From positions 1,439,501 through 1,503,500 of the forward strand of contig NZ_CP093528.1 of assembly GCF_022682305.1 (NCBI RefSeq): DNA of 64,000 nt, in the 5' to 3' direction. How positions within the stretch are numbered: position 1 is the stretch's first letter; every line of letters starts with the position of its first letter. This DNA is from Shinella zoogloeoides (GTDB taxonomy: Bacteria > Pseudomonadota > Alphaproteobacteria > Rhizobiales > Rhizobiaceae). The notes beneath the pieces were generated by a model. It was not told the DNA's origin and made no database searches. It worked only from the letters and a program-made list of their open reading frames with translations. Below, in pieces: positions 1-9,254 of this stretch. The position numbers and the translations under genes were made by a program.

Positions 1-548
1 ATGGCGACGGCGCCGCTCGCGCTGTCGCGGAAGCGGTAGCGCAGCACGTAGTCGCCCGCCGGCGGGCTGCTGAGATTGAGCGTCAGCTTGGCGAAGACTT
101 CCTGGTTGCGCACGCTTCCCTTGAAGTCGAAGGAGCCGAAGGCCTTCTGTTCGGCGAGTTTCGCGCCCTTCGGATCGAGCAGTTCCAGATCGACGGTGAA
201 ATGCGATTCCAGGAGGCCGCCATCGACGGGACGCCAGGTGAGGCCGACCGGCTCGACATAGGAGATCAGCGCTTCGCCCGCCTTGAAGCTGGTATCGGCG
301 CGGGTGGCGTACATGCCGTAGCCCTCCGGCGGCGCGGAAACGAAGATCGCCTTGCCGATGGAGAAGGGCAGGGTGGCGGCGAAGGCGCCGTAGGCGTCGC
401 GGATCGTGTTGTGCGCGCCGACCGTATCGCCGGCCGCCGCCTGCTCCTCCGCCTTCTTCGCCGCATCCGCGAGGGGGCCGGCCAGCGCGAACGTCGGCGC
501 AAGGGCGGCGACAAAGGTCAGACGCATCAGGGACTTCCACACGGACAT
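1..548 (-). CDS. Exported hypothetical protein (3' end outside window)
   Basis: About 182 codons are visible; the C-terminus runs off the left edge. The start ATG at 548 is followed by a typical Sec signal peptide (basic MSVWKSLMR, hydrophobic core, cut near ALAGPL), so the product is probably periplasmic. The mature part has an Ala/Lys/Glu-rich helix (residues ~24-45) and then a beta-rich segment with EPVGLTWRPVDGG and DFKGSVRNQEVF, which looks like an immunoglobulin-like or binding fold. I do not recognise the family. It is co-directional with trkH (75 nt downstream of the trkH stop) and may be co-transcribed with it. Confidence 0.7.
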   Translation of the reverse strand, partial: MSVWKSLMRLTFVAALAPTFALAGPLADAAKKAEEQAAAGDTVGAHNTIRDAYGAFAATLPFSIGKAIFVSAPPEGYGMYATRADTSFKAGEALISYVEPVGLTWRPVDGGLLESHFTVDLELLDPKGAKLAEQKAFGSFDFKGSVRNQEVFAKLTLNLSSPPAGDYVLRYRFRDSASGAVA

Positions 549-622
549 TCAGTCTTCCTCCAGCCGCATGCCGGCCAAGATGCGAAGAAGCGTGACAACA
601 GTCAAGGACGGGGCCGCTCTTG

Positions 623-2077
623 TCAGTGCTTCCAGAAGAGCGGCGTCAGGATCACGAGGACGGTGAGGATTTCCAGACGTCCGAGCAGCATCAGGAAGGA
701 CAGCAGATAGAGCGCCGCATCGTGGAAGCCGGCGAAGGTGCCGGCCGGCCCGATCGCCTGCGTGACGCCCGGGCCGACATTCGAAAGCGATGTGGCCGCG
801 GCCGAGATCGCCGTCAGCACGTCGTAGCCCATGAGGGCGAGCAGGATCGCGCCGATGGCGGAGATGGCCACGAAGGTGATGAAGAACAGAAAGACGTTGC
901 GCTGCAGGTCCGCGTCGACCGTCATCGGCCCGTAGCGCACGGCATGGATGCCGTCGGGATAGATGAGGCGGTAGAGGCCGGTACGGATGAAGTTGAAGAG
1001 GATGATCAGGCGATAGGCCTTGATGCCGCCCGCCGTCGAGCCGGAGCAGCCGCCCATGAAGGTGGCGACGAAGGCGAGCGCGACGATGAAATGGCCCCAT
1101 TGGGTGTAATCGTCGCTGGCAAAGCCGGTCGTCGATAGAATGGACGAGACGGTGAAGAAGGAATGGGCGAGGGCTTCGTGGAAATCGACGCCGTTCTGGA
1201 GGCGCTGGAAGACGCTTGCCGCGATCGAGAACAGCGCGAGGTAGCCGAGGAACACACGGATCTGCGGATCGCGCCACGCATCCACCCGCCCGCGCACCAC
1301 GATGAGGATCAGGACGGAGAAGGGCAGGCTGCTCAGCGTCATGAAGAAGGTGGCGGCCCATAGCAGCGGCAGGCTCTTGAAATAGCCGAAGGAAGCGTCG
1401 TGCGTCGAAAGCCCGCCGGTGGCGACGGTGGACATGGCGTTGTTCAGCGCGTCGAAGCGGTTCATGCCGAGCGCGGCATAGGTGATGGCGCAGATGAGGG
1501 TTATCGACACATAGATGGCGAGGAAGGCGCGGGTATAGCTGGCGATGCGGGCGAAGGGCTTGTCGGCCGTGTCGGACGATTCGAGCTTGAAGAAGGACAT
1601 GCCCCCGACGCGCAGATACGGCATGATGAAGAGGCCGAGCGCCAGGATCCCGATGCCGCCGAGCCAATGCAGCAGCGAGCGCCACATCAGGATGCCGGGC
1701 GGCGCATGGTCGAGGCCGACGATGACGGTGGAGCCTGTCGTGCTGATCGCGGATACCGATTCGAAGTAGGCCTGCGCGAAGGTGAGCTTCAGCGAGGAGA
1801 GCCAGAGCGGGATCGCGCCGATAAAGGTCGCGCTCAGCCAGAGCAGGTTCACCACCAAGAAGCCCATCCGCTTGTTGAAGGGCGGCGGGCCGGCGCGCGT
1901 CGCGACGGCTGTGGCAAGCGAGAGGCCGCCGGTGAAAAAGGCGGACAGTAGGAAAACCTCCCAGTCGGGATGCCCGTAATAAACGTCGATGAACGCCGGG
2001 ATGAGCATCGCCAATGAAAGATAGGCTCCGCTGATGGCGGCGATGTTGATGGCGGACCGGAAGATCGTGGCGTTCAA
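623..2077 (-). CDS. trkH: TrkH/KtrB-family potassium uptake protein
   Basis: This 484-residue inner-membrane protein is the K+-translocating subunit of a Trk-type system. Four pore-loop filter segments are visible in order: STTGST, ATGGLST, STTGFAS and SLSNVGPG, each between hydrophobic helix pairs, as expected for the four-fold M1-P-M2 repeats of the family. The conserved GGCSGSTAGGIK stretch, typical of TrkH, lies before the last repeat. Length matches the family. A TrkA-type regulatory subunit is not next to it. It is transcribed divergently from ilvA across a 180-nt gap. The family call is secure; K+ specificity is inferred from the filter glycines. Confidence 0.93.
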   Translation of the reverse strand: MNATIFRSAINIAAISGAYLSLAMLIPAFIDVYYGHPDWEVFLLSAFFTGGLSLATAVATRAGPPPFNKRMGFLVVNLLWLSATFIGAIPLWLSSLKLTFAQAYFESVSAISTTGSTVIVGLDHAPPGILMWRSLLHWLGGIGILALGLFIMPYLRVGGMSFFKLESSDTADKPFARIASYTRAFLAIYVSITLICAITYAALGMNRFDALNNAMSTVATGGLSTHDASFGYFKSLPLLWAATFFMTLSSLPFSVLILIVVRGRVDAWRDPQIRVFLGYLALFSIAASVFQRLQNGVDFHEALAHSFFTVSSILSTTGFASDDYTQWGHFIVALAFVATFMGGCSGSTAGGIKAYRLIILFNFIRTGLYRLIYPDGIHAVRYGPMTVDADLQRNVFLFFITFVAISAIGAILLALMGYDVLTAISAAATSLSNVGPGVTQAIGPAGTFAGFHDAALYLLSFLMLLGRLEILTVLVILTPLFWKH

Positions 2078-2257
2078 GGAAGATGGTCCTGCAAGCCGGC
2101 TGGGTTCAAGGTCTGGTCTCGAAGGGCCGCGCGGCCAGGAGGGGCGGTGTCCAGTGCTGCGATCGACAACTTTTTGTTTTTCGCATCGTTTTTTACCGAA
2201 AACCGCTGTCCACTGTTCGGCACGATGCTATAGCCTCTGCATTGTCCAAACTCAAGG

Positions 2258-3520
2258 ATGGCATCGAACGGCATGAAACCGGACGTCGACGCGGCCTGCG
2301 AAGCGTTGCGCGGGCTTTTCCCCGAAACACCGCTCCAGCTCAACGAACACCTTTCCGCCCGCTACGGCGCGGAGATCTACCTGAAGCGCGAGGACCTCTC
2401 GCCGGTGCGCTCCTACAAGATACGGGGCGCCTTCAACTTCTTCCGCAAGGTTCTGGCAGAGCCGGATGGCGCGCGCAGTTTCGTCTGCGCCTCGGCCGGC
2501 AACCACGCACAGGGCTTCGCCTTTGTCTGCCGGCATTTCGGCGTGCCGGGCGTGGTCTTCATGCCCGTGACGACGCCGCAGCAGAAAATCGACAAGACGC
2601 GCATGTTCGGCGGCGAGTTCGTGACGATCAGGCTCGTCGGCGACTTCTTCGACCAGTGCTACAAGGCTGCCCGCGACCATGCGGAGGCGACCGGCGCGCT
2701 GATGGTGCCGCCTTTCGACCATGCGGATATCATCGAGGGGCAGGCGACCGTGGCGGCGGAGATCGTCGCCCAGCTCGGTGAAGGCAAGCTGCCGGACCTC
2801 GTGGTCCTCCCTGTCGGCGGCGGCGGCCTTGCCTCCGGCGTCACCGGCTACCTCGACGGCATGATCGACCCATCGAGCTTCCTGTTCTGCGAGCCGGCCG
2901 GCGCGCCGAGCCTCAAGCGCAGCCTTGAAAACGGCGCGGTGGTGACGCTCGACCAGGTCGACAATTTCGTCGACGGCGCCGCGGTCGGTGAGATCGGCGC
3001 GCTGAATTTCGCGGCGCTCAACCGCTTCTCCGCCGATCAGGTCATGCTGCTTTCGGAAAACGCGATCTGCGTGACGATGATCGACATGCTGAACGTGGAG
3101 GGCGTGGTGCTGGAGCCCGCCGGCGCGCTGTCGCTGACGGCGCTGGATGCGCTCGGCCGTGAGGCGCTGGAGGGCAAGACGGTCGTCGCCGTCGTCTCCG
3201 GCGGCAATTTCGACTTCGAGCGCCTGCCGGACGTCAAGGAACGGGCGATGCGCCATGCGGGGCTGAAGAAATACTTCATCCTGCGCCTTGCCCAGCGCCC
3301 CGGCGCGCTGCGCGACTTCCTCAACATGCTCGGCCCGGACGACGATATCGCCCGCTTCGAGTACCTGAAGAAATCCGCCCGCAACTTCGGCTCGATCCTC
3401 ATCGGCATCGAAACGAAGGCGCCGGAGAATTTCACGGCGCTCACGAAGGCGTTCGACGCCGCCGGCATGCGCTACCAGGACATCACCGAGAACGAGATTC
3501 TCGCAAACCTCATCATCTAG
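2258..3520 (+). CDS. ilvA: Threonine dehydratase (threonine ammonia-lyase), short form
   Basis: PLP enzyme converting threonine to 2-oxobutanoate and ammonia, the first step to isoleucine. The PLP lysine is K54 in SYKIRGAFN, the substrate loop is ASAGNHAQG, and the glycine-rich phosphate loop is VGGGGLASG. A single C-terminal ACT-like regulatory domain spans ~residues 335-420 (KKYFILRLAQRPGALRDF). At 420 residues it matches the short, one-ACT-domain class (Bacillus-type), not the 514-residue E. coli enzyme. ATG 2258 has AAGG immediately before it, so ATG 2273 is an alternative start. A weak hairpin follows the stop. Confidence 0.93.
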   Translation: MASNGMKPDVDAACEALRGLFPETPLQLNEHLSARYGAEIYLKREDLSPVRSYKIRGAFNFFRKVLAEPDGARSFVCASAGNHAQGFAFVCRHFGVPGVVFMPVTTPQQKIDKTRMFGGEFVTIRLVGDFFDQCYKAARDHAEATGALMVPPFDHADIIEGQATVAAEIVAQLGEGKLPDLVVLPVGGGGLASGVTGYLDGMIDPSSFLFCEPAGAPSLKRSLENGAVVTLDQVDNFVDGAAVGEIGALNFAALNRFSADQVMLLSENAICVTMIDMLNVEGVVLEPAGALSLTALDALGREALEGKTVVAVVSGGNFDFERLPDVKERAMRHAGLKKYFILRLAQRPGALRDFLNMLGPDDDIARFEYLKKSARNFGSILIGIETKAPENFTALTKAFDAAGMRYQDITENEILANLII

Positions 3521-3523
3521 GGA

Positions 3524-3549
3524 CACGGCGCCGGCCGTGCGTTTCTCTT
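3524..3549 (+). terminator. Possible weak intrinsic terminator after ilvA
   Basis: CACGGC (3524-3529) and GCCGTG (3534-3539) form a 6-bp GC-rich stem with a 4-nt loop, followed by CGTTTCTCTT. The U tract is interrupted, so termination would be inefficient. It lies between ilvA and the HlyU-family gene. Confidence 0.4.
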
Positions 3550-3582
3550 GGAGCGCGCGGCCGCCTGTGCTAGCAATCGACC

Positions 3583-3897
3583 ATGGCATCGTTCTTTTCA
3601 AAACTCTTCGGTCGCGGCGGCGGCTCGGATGCTCCGGCAAAGGTTGCCGAGGAAACCGAGACCTATAACGACCTTCTCCTTGTCGCTGCCCCCATTGCTG
3701 AAGGCGGTCAGTATCGGCTCGCGGGCCGCATCGAAAAGCAGGATGGCGAGCGCGTGCTGATCCGCACGTTCATTCGTGCCGACCTCTTCTCCTCGCGGGA
3801 CGACACGGTGGCCTCGACCTTCCGCAAGGCCCGGCAGATCGCCGACCAGCACGGCGCGTCGCTGTTCGGCGACGGCGCGGAGAGCCGGCAGGTCTAA
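3583..3897 (+). CDS. HlyU-family protein
   Basis: Small protein of 104 residues. It matches the HlyU domain by eye: an N-terminal MASFFSKLFGRG-type start, then EGGQYRLAGRIEK, the FIRADLFSSRDDTV segment and a C-terminal FRKARQIADQHGASLF helix. The family is named after a Vibrio haemolysin activator, but in alphaproteobacteria it is a widespread short protein with no established target; regulation by it here is only inference from the name. It is co-directional with ilvA (62-nt gap) and sits 126 nt before the diguanylate cyclase gene. Confidence 0.8.
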   Translation: MASFFSKLFGRGGGSDAPAKVAEETETYNDLLLVAAPIAEGGQYRLAGRIEKQDGERVLIRTFIRADLFSSRDDTVASTFRKARQIADQHGASLFGDGAESRQV

Positions 3898-4023
3898 ATA
3901 ATCCGGATGCTTGGCAGGAAGACGCTGGAGAACCGGCGCGATTGCCTGTATCCGCAGAAGATGACTTTTGGCGATTCTCCCCGTGTCCCAAGGCGGGGAT
4001 AGTCGAAGATTCGCGGACCGATC

Positions 4024-5289
4024 ATGGGTACAGAAAACCTGATCCTGCTTCTCATCGAAGCCGGGTTCTATTTCGTCTTCATGGTGGGCATCCTGCATCT
4101 GCGCCATCAATTGGGCATCGGCGTGTTCATCGCCGCGCTTGGCGTGATGCATTTCCTCGAGACCTATCTCGCCGCCGTCTTCTACGTCGAATTGCCTTTC
4201 GGCGTGATCTCGCCCGGCTCCTCGGTGCTGTTCTCCGGCAAGCTGATGATGATTCTTCTTCTCTATGTGAAGGAGGACGCCGCCGTCGTGCGCGCGCCGA
4301 TCTACGGCTTGCTCGCCGGCAACTTCCTGACGGTGGGGCTGAGCTTCCTCCTGCGGCATCACCAGACGGTGGGCGCGGTGCCGGGCCGCATCGCCGACCT
4401 CGCCTTCATCGACGAGATGGGCTGGCTGATGCTGTGGGGCACGACGTTGCTCTATCTCGATGCTCTCGGCATCATCCTGCTCTACGAGCGGCTCGGCCGG
4501 GTCTTCAGGAAGAGCGTGGCCCTGCGCTTCTTCGTCTCCGGCGTCGTCGTGCTCACCTTCGACCAGATCGGCTTCTTCGCGGCGCTGCATTTCCTCAACG
4601 GTGCGCCGGTCGCGGTCTTCTGGGGTGGCTGGGTCGCCAAGATGATGGCGGCCTGCGTCTATGCGGTGCTGATCACGGTATACCTGCATTATTCGCGCCT
4701 GTCGGCCATTCCCGTCTCGCCGCGGCCGATCGCGGACATCTTCGCCGACCTCACTTTCCGCGAGCGTTACGAGGACCTGCTCGACCGTTCCGGCCGCGAC
4801 GCGCTGACGGGCATCTACGATCGAAGCCGGCTGGAATTCGAGGCCCCGCGCGTGCTTTCGGCCATGCTGGCGGCGGGTAAGCCGCTGGCGCTGATGATCA
4901 TCGACGCCGACCATTTCAAGGACGTCAACGACCGCTTCGGCCACCTTGCCGGCGACGGGGTGCTCAAGGACATCGCCGCCTGCCTGCAGCGCACGCTACG
5001 CGGCGGCGACCGGATTTTCCGCTTCGGCGGTGAGGAGTTCGTCGTGCTCTGCGAGGATATCGTACCGGAGGCCGGGACAGGGCGAGCCGAGGCGTTGCGC
5101 CGCGCCGTGGAGACGGAAATCCGCCGGCCCGACGGCCTGCCGGTCACGGTCAGCATCGGTGTCGCCAACAGCTATGGCGACGGCACCACGCTCAATGCCC
5201 TCCTGTCGGCCGCCGACGCGCGGCTCTATGCGGCCAAGGACGCCGGCCGCAACCGGGTTATGGCCGGCGAAAACGCCCGGCTGCCCTAG
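4024..5289 (+). CDS. Membrane-anchored diguanylate cyclase (GGDEF)
   Basis: The 421-residue protein has about seven N-terminal hydrophobic segments (residues ~5-225) followed by a cytoplasmic GGDEF domain (~255-415). The active-site signature is GGEEF at 335-339; D295 in IIDADHFKDVND is a metal ligand. An RGGD inhibitory I-site lies at 326-329, the expected five residues upstream, so product inhibition by c-di-GMP is likely. No EAL domain is present, so it should synthesise c-di-GMP. The signal sensed by the membrane part is unknown. The gene ends in a 4-nt convergent overlap with the Lrp-family gene. Confidence 0.9.
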   Translation: MGTENLILLLIEAGFYFVFMVGILHLRHQLGIGVFIAALGVMHFLETYLAAVFYVELPFGVISPGSSVLFSGKLMMILLLYVKEDAAVVRAPIYGLLAGNFLTVGLSFLLRHHQTVGAVPGRIADLAFIDEMGWLMLWGTTLLYLDALGIILLYERLGRVFRKSVALRFFVSGVVVLTFDQIGFFAALHFLNGAPVAVFWGGWVAKMMAACVYAVLITVYLHYSRLSAIPVSPRPIADIFADLTFRERYEDLLDRSGRDALTGIYDRSRLEFEAPRVLSAMLAAGKPLALMIIDADHFKDVNDRFGHLAGDGVLKDIAACLQRTLRGGDRIFRFGGEEFVVLCEDIVPEAGTGRAEALRRAVETEIRRPDGLPVTVSIGVANSYGDGTTLNALLSAADARLYAAKDAGRNRVMAGENARLP

Positions 5290-5747
5290 ACCCCGACATT
5301 CGGCCGGTCGATGATCTCGCGCAGCGCGAAGCTCGAATTGATCTTCACCACATGGGGCAGCGCCGAGAGCCAGTCGCGGTGGATGCGCTCGTAATCCTCG
5401 AGGTCCTTGGCCGCGACACGCAGGATATAGTCGTATTCGCCGGACATCAGGTAGCAGACAAGGACATTGGGACAGAGCTTCACCGCCGCCTCGAACTCCG
5501 CCAGCGTCTTGGCGAACTGGCCGGAGAGCGAGATGTGCACGATGGCGATCATTTTGTAGTCGAGCGCCTTGGGCGAGACGCGGGCGTGATAGCCGTTGAT
5601 GACACCGGACTTTTCGAGAATGTCGAGGCGGCGCGAACAGGCCGATGGCGACAGGCCGACGCGCTCGGCAAGCTCGGCATTGGAGATTCGCCCGTTCTGC
5701 TGAACCGCCTTCAGGATCGCAGCATCGATAGCATCCAGTTGCGCCAT
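5286..5747 (-). CDS. Lrp/AsnC-family regulator (likely regulator of ald)
   Basis: A 153-residue regulator with an N-terminal winged HTH (MAQLDAIDAAILKAVQQ, then NAELAERVGLSPSACSRRL) and a C-terminal ligand-binding RAM domain (VRVAAKDLEDYERIHRDWL region). The start at 5747 fits the family length; an upstream in-frame extension would add 43 residues that do not resemble the family. It is transcribed divergently from alanine dehydrogenase, the standard layout for AldR-type regulators that activate ald in response to alanine or other amino acids. Control of ald is inferred from position. Confidence 0.9.
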   Translation of the reverse strand: MAQLDAIDAAILKAVQQNGRISNAELAERVGLSPSACSRRLDILEKSGVINGYHARVSPKALDYKMIAIVHISLSGQFAKTLAEFEAAVKLCPNVLVCYLMSGEYDYILRVAAKDLEDYERIHRDWLSALPHVVKINSSFALREIIDRPNVGV

Positions 5748-5776
5748 TCGAATTTTCTCCGAAAACTCCGCTGATA

Positions 5777-5793
5777 ATCGAAGAATATTCGAT
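5777..5793. promoter_or_regulatory. Candidate Lrp-type operator in the ald/regulator gap
   Basis: A perfect inverted repeat ATCGAA-GAATA-TTCGAT lies in the divergent gap, 30 nt upstream of the regulator's start codon and about 120 nt upstream of ald. Its AT-rich centre and position fit an Lrp/AsnC binding site that controls both genes. Binding is inferred. Confidence 0.5.
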
Positions 5794-5914
5794 AGGCGCC
5801 CCTTTCGCCAAGGGGCTTTGCAAGGACATTGCGCGCATCCTCTGCTTCCATGATGTCTCCGCCGAACCGGCGGCAAGAACGGGAACGCACCACATCACTG
5901 GGAAAGGAACGCGC

Positions 5915-7033
5915 ATGCGTGTCGGTTGTCCGAAGGAAATCAAGAATCATGAATATCGGGTGGGTCTCACGCCCGGAGCCGTGCGCGAATATGTGGCCCA
6001 CGGCCATGAGGTGATCGTCGAGACCAAGGCCGGCGCCGGCATCGGCGCGGACGATGACGCCTATCGCGCCGCCGGCGCGAGGATCGTGCCCACCGCCGCG
6101 GACATTTTCCAGAAGTCCGACATGGTGGTGAAGGTCAAGGAACCGCAGCCCGCCGAATGGGCGCAGCTCCGCGACGGACAGATTCTCTATACCTATCTCC
6201 ATCTGGCCCCCGACCCGGAACAGACGAAGGGGCTTCTCGCCTCCGGCGTCACGGCCATCGCCTATGAGACGGTGACGGACGACCGCGGTGGCCTGCCGCT
6301 GCTCGCGCCCATGTCCGAGGTCGCCGGCCGTCTCTCCATCCAGGCCGGCGCGACGGCGCTGCAGAAGGCCAATGGCGGCCGCGGCATCCTGCTCGGCGGC
6401 GTGCCGGGCGTACTGCCGGCCAAGGTCGCGATCATTGGCGGCGGCGTGGTCGGCCTCCATGCGGCGAAGATGGCTGCCGGCCTCGGTGCGGATGTCTCCA
6501 TCCTCGACCGTTCGATCCCCCGCCTGCGCCAGCTCGACGACCTCTTCGGCGGCCGCGTTCACACGCGCTACTCCACCATCGACGCGCTGGAGGATGAAGT
6601 CTTCTCCGCCGATCTCGTCATCGGCGCCGTGCTCATCCCCGGTGCCGCCGCGCCGAAGCTGGTCACCCGCGAAATGCTGTCGGGCATGAAGAAAGGCGCG
6701 GTCATCGTCGACGTCGCCATCGACCAGGGCGGTTGCTTCGAGACCTCGCACGCGACGACCCATTCCGACCCGACCTACGAGGTCGATGGCGTGGTGCACT
6801 ATTGCGTCGCCAACATGCCGGGCGCGGTGCCGGTCACCTCGGCCCATGCGCTCAACAACGCGACCCTGCACTATGGTCTCCAACTCGCCGACAAGGGCCT
6901 GAAGGCCATTGCCGAGGACCGGCACCTGCGCGCGGGCCTCAACGTGCACAAGGGCCGCGTGACGAACCGGCCGGTCGCCGAAGCGCTCGGCTACGAGTCC
7001 GTCGCGCCCGAGGCAGTGCTGAACGTCGCTTGA
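5915..7033 (+). CDS. ald: Alanine dehydrogenase
   Basis: NAD-dependent oxidative deamination of L-alanine to pyruvate. At 372 residues it is full length. Catalytic residues are in the canonical places: R15 in [10 protein letters not shown]75 in VVKVKEPQ and H96 in YTYLHLAP. The Rossmann motif [21 protein letters not shown] sits at about residues 168-188, and [19 protein letters not shown] follows the nucleotide fold. It is monocistronic, divergent from the Lrp-family regulator and closed by a strong terminator at 7043-7069. It allows alanine to serve as a carbon and nitrogen source. Confidence 0.96.
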   Translation: MRVGCPKEIKNHEYRVGLTPGAVREYVAHGHEVIVETKAGAGIGADDDAYRAAGARIVPTAADIFQKSDMVVKVKEPQPAEWAQLRDGQILYTYLHLAPDPEQTKGLLASGVTAIAYETVTDDRGGLPLLAPMSEVAGRLSIQAGATALQKANGGRGILLGGVPGVLPAKVAIIGGGVVGLHAAKMAAGLGADVSILDRSIPRLRQLDDLFGGRVHTRYSTIDALEDEVFSADLVIGAVLIPGAAAPKLVTREMLSGMKKGAVIVDVAIDQGGCFETSHATTHSDPTYEVDGVVHYCVANMPGAVPVTSAHALNNATLHYGLQLADKGLKAIAEDRHLRAGLNVHKGRVTNRPVAEALGYESVAPEAVLNVA

Positions 7034-7042
7034 GACGATAGA

Positions 7043-7069
7043 GGCCCGGAGTGATCCGGGCCTTTTCTT
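7043..7069 (+). terminator. Intrinsic terminator of ald
   Basis: GGCCCGGA (7043-7050) pairs perfectly with TCCGGGCC (7055-7062) around a GTGA loop and is followed by TTTTCTT. It begins 9 nt after the ald stop codon. Confidence 0.88.
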
Positions 7070-7081
7070 GCCGCGAATCGA

Positions 7082-7106
7082 AACCGCCGGCACAGGGCCG
7101 GCGGTT
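7082..7106 (-). terminator. GC-rich hairpin downstream of the OmpA-like gene
   Basis: AACCGCCGGC (7082-7091) and GCCGGCGGTT (7097-7106) form a 10-bp perfect stem with loop ACAGG, 18 nt beyond the stop of the minus-strand OmpA-like gene. No long T run follows on the minus strand (TCGATTCG), so it is a probable but imperfect terminator. Confidence 0.5.
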
Positions 7107-7124
7107 CGAAGCGAAGCGGAAGGT

Positions 7125-7685
7125 TCAGCGCACGAACTCGTCGATGCGGCGAAGCGTGACGCGGCGGTTGCGCCACTCCTCGTTCTGCGTCGGCACCAGC
7201 AGGTATTCCTCGCCGTAGCCGACGGTCTCCAACGCACGGTAGGGAAGGCCGAATTCCTCGACGAGGACCCGTTTCAGTGATTCGGCGCGGCGTTCCGAGA
7301 GGATCTGGTTCGATGCGGCCGAGCCGACGGCGTCCGTATGGCCCTCGATCAGGAAAACGGCGCGGCGGCGGCGATTGAGGAGCCTTTCCATCGCGCGTGC
7401 GATCTGGCGCACCTTGCGGTATTCCGACCGCGGAATTTCGGCCGAGGCGAAGGCGAAGTTGATCGACTGGATGTTGATCGACGGCGCCGCGCCGCGCAGG
7501 TCCGGACGACGCTTGAATTCGCGCACCGTCACCCGTTCCTCCTCGCGCATGCGGCGGGCGGGGGCGGCGTCGAGACGGCGCAGGATCATGTCTTCCGAAG
7601 GGGTTTCCTGTGCAAGCGTCGCACGCGAAAAGGCCGGAACGGCGAGGGCGGTGGCGAACGCGGTCAGGAAGGTACGGCGTTGCAT
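7125..7685 (-). CDS. OmpA-family peptidoglycan-binding protein
   Basis: A 186-residue protein with an N-terminal signal bearing an RR pair (MQRRTFLTAFATALAVPAF, cut near TLAQ), possibly Tat-type. A C-terminal OmpA-like domain spans ~residues 70-183: the strand INFAFASAEIP, then the signature IEGHTDAVGSAASNQILSERRAESLKRVL with the diaminopimelate-binding D and R, and a final GYGEEYLLVPTQNEEWRNRRVTL. It should sit in the periplasm and tether to peptidoglycan. There is no beta-barrel domain and no lipobox, so membrane attachment is unclear. It is monocistronic by spacing. Confidence 0.88.
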   Translation of the reverse strand: MQRRTFLTAFATALAVPAFSRATLAQETPSEDMILRRLDAAPARRMREEERVTVREFKRRPDLRGAAPSINIQSINFAFASAEIPRSEYRKVRQIARAMERLLNRRRRAVFLIEGHTDAVGSAASNQILSERRAESLKRVLVEEFGLPYRALETVGYGEEYLLVPTQNEEWRNRRVTLRRIDEFVR

Positions 7686-7781
7686 GGAGGTCTCCTTCGG
7701 TCTGGATCGTCTGTTGGCTGGAAATTGCCATGGGCGACCTGAAGGGAGGCTGAACCGCCTGTTAGGCTTCGTTCATAATGC

Positions 7782-8372
7782 TTAACGCCGCTCGGCCGGG
7801 GGCAGGCAGTCGCGCTTGGCGAACGCCAGCAGTTCCGCGTCCGAAAGCGGCATAACCTCGGCCTCCAGCATGCCGACCGGTGAAAAGCCGAACATCTGGT
7901 AGAGCTGCAGCGCGCGCGGATGATCGAGGCTGTTGGTGGTGACGGTCACGCGTTTCGGCCCGCTCGCCCAGGCGGCGTAAAGCGCCTGGAGCAGGAACCA
8001 TTTGCCGATGCCAAGCCCGAGCGCTCGCTCGAAGAGGCCGAAATGCGAAAGCTCGATCGTGTCGTCGTCGACTTGCAGCAGTTCGAAGAAGCCGGCTGGC
8101 GCGCCGTCGACATAGAGCACGGTGACGCTATTGCGCTTGTCATGGAGCGTCGCGGCCAACGCCTCGTCGTCCATGCGCAGCCGGTCGACCCAATGCCAGC
8201 GGCTGCCGACCTGCCGGTAGAGGAAGCGATAGAAGGCCAGCGGGATTTCCGGCGCGCCGAGGATCGCGGTCTGCACATTGACCGGCACCGGCAGGCTCTG
8301 CTTCGGCGGCGCGGTCATCTCCAGCGACGTGATGGTGACGGCTATCGGCGCGGACTGGACCTTCTTCGCCAT
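7782..8372 (-). CDS. GNAT-family N-acetyltransferase
   Basis: A 196-residue protein with the GNAT fold. Motif A is recognisable as FGLFERALGLGIGKWFLLQALYAAW (acetyl-CoA loop GLGIGK), preceded by GAPAGFFELLQVDD and followed by TNSLDHPRALQLYQMFGFSPVG, the typical tail. The substrate is unknown. It is the last gene of the cysK-alaX-sseA operon, starting 3 nt after the sseA stop, so it probably shares regulation with sulfur/cysteine metabolism genes, but nothing in the sequence shows it acts on a sulfur compound. Confidence 0.88.
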   Translation of the reverse strand: MAKKVQSAPIAVTITSLEMTAPPKQSLPVPVNVQTAILGAPEIPLAFYRFLYRQVGSRWHWVDRLRMDDEALAATLHDKRNSVTVLYVDGAPAGFFELLQVDDDTIELSHFGLFERALGLGIGKWFLLQALYAAWASGPKRVTVTTNSLDHPRALQLYQMFGFSPVGMLEAEVMPLSDAELLAFAKRDCLPPAERR

Positions 8373-8375
8373 GGA

Positions 8376-9242
8376 TCAGTCCTTGCCCGCCGCGGGACCT
8401 GTCACGACGGGCGTATCCTCGCGTCCGCCCCATTCCGTCCAGGAGCCGTCGTAAAGCGTGTTGTTCTCGTGGCCGAGCGAGTGCAGGGCCAGCGTGATGA
8501 TCGCCGCCGTGATGCCGGAGCCGCAGCTCGTGACGACCGGCCTGGAAAGGTCGATGCCCGATGCCTCGAAATGCCGGCGCAGGCTTTCGAGGTCCTTGAA
8601 CCTGCCGCCTTCGGAGAAGGTGCCGGAGGGCATGCTTTTCGCGCCCGGCATATGGCCGGAACGCATGCCGGCGCGCGGCTCCGCCTCCTCGCCGGTGAAG
8701 CGGCCGGCGCCGCGCGCGTCGGCGATCTGCCTGGATCCTGTCGTCACGATGCCGCGCATCTCCTCGAAGGAGGTCACGGCATAGGGGTTAAAGCTGGTTT
8801 GGAAGGTGGCGGGGGCCGGCTCCGGCAGGTCGGTTTCCAGCGGCCGTCCTTCCTTCTTCCAGCCGTCGATGCCGCCATCCATGACGAAGACGTTCTTCGC
8901 GCCCATGGTGCGGAACAGCCACCAGACGCGCGGCGCGGTGAAGATGCCGGGGCCGTCATAGACGACGATGGTGTCCGTATCCGAAATACCGAGCTTCCCG
9001 ACCTCGACGGCGAAGACGTCCGGCGAGGGGATGGTGTGCGGCAGCGTGCTGGAATGGTCGTGGATCGCATCCTGGTCGAAGAAGACCGCGCCGGGAATGT
9101 GGCCTTCGGCATATTCGACCGCGCCGTTTCTGTTCTGCGCAGGAAGATACCACGACGCGTCGACGATGCGGAATTCCGGCGCGCCGAGCTGCTTCTCCAC
9201 CCAATCCGCCGAAACGACGAACCTGCTCTTTTCGTTGGACAT
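8376..9242 (-). CDS. sseA: 3-mercaptopyruvate sulfurtransferase (tandem rhodanese)
   Basis: A 288-residue two-domain rhodanese. The inactive N-domain (~7-140) carries the CH2-type motif EGHIPGAVFFDQDAI; the C-domain (~155-280) carries the catalytic loop CGSGITA with C240. A CGSG-type loop, as opposed to CRKGVT, marks mercaptopyruvate over thiosulfate as substrate. It transfers sulfane sulfur from 3-mercaptopyruvate, a cysteine catabolite, fitting its place in an operon with cysteine synthase. It starts 12 nt after the alaX stop. Confidence 0.93.
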   Translation of the reverse strand: MSNEKSRFVVSADWVEKQLGAPEFRIVDASWYLPAQNRNGAVEYAEGHIPGAVFFDQDAIHDHSSTLPHTIPSPDVFAVEVGKLGISDTDTIVVYDGPGIFTAPRVWWLFRTMGAKNVFVMDGGIDGWKKEGRPLETDLPEPAPATFQTSFNPYAVTSFEEMRGIVTTGSRQIADARGAGRFTGEEAEPRAGMRSGHMPGAKSMPSGTFSEGGRFKDLESLRRHFEASGIDLSRPVVTSCGSGITAAIITLALHSLGHENNTLYDGSWTEWGGREDTPVVTGPAAGKD

Positions 9243-9254
9243 GTCTTGCTCCCT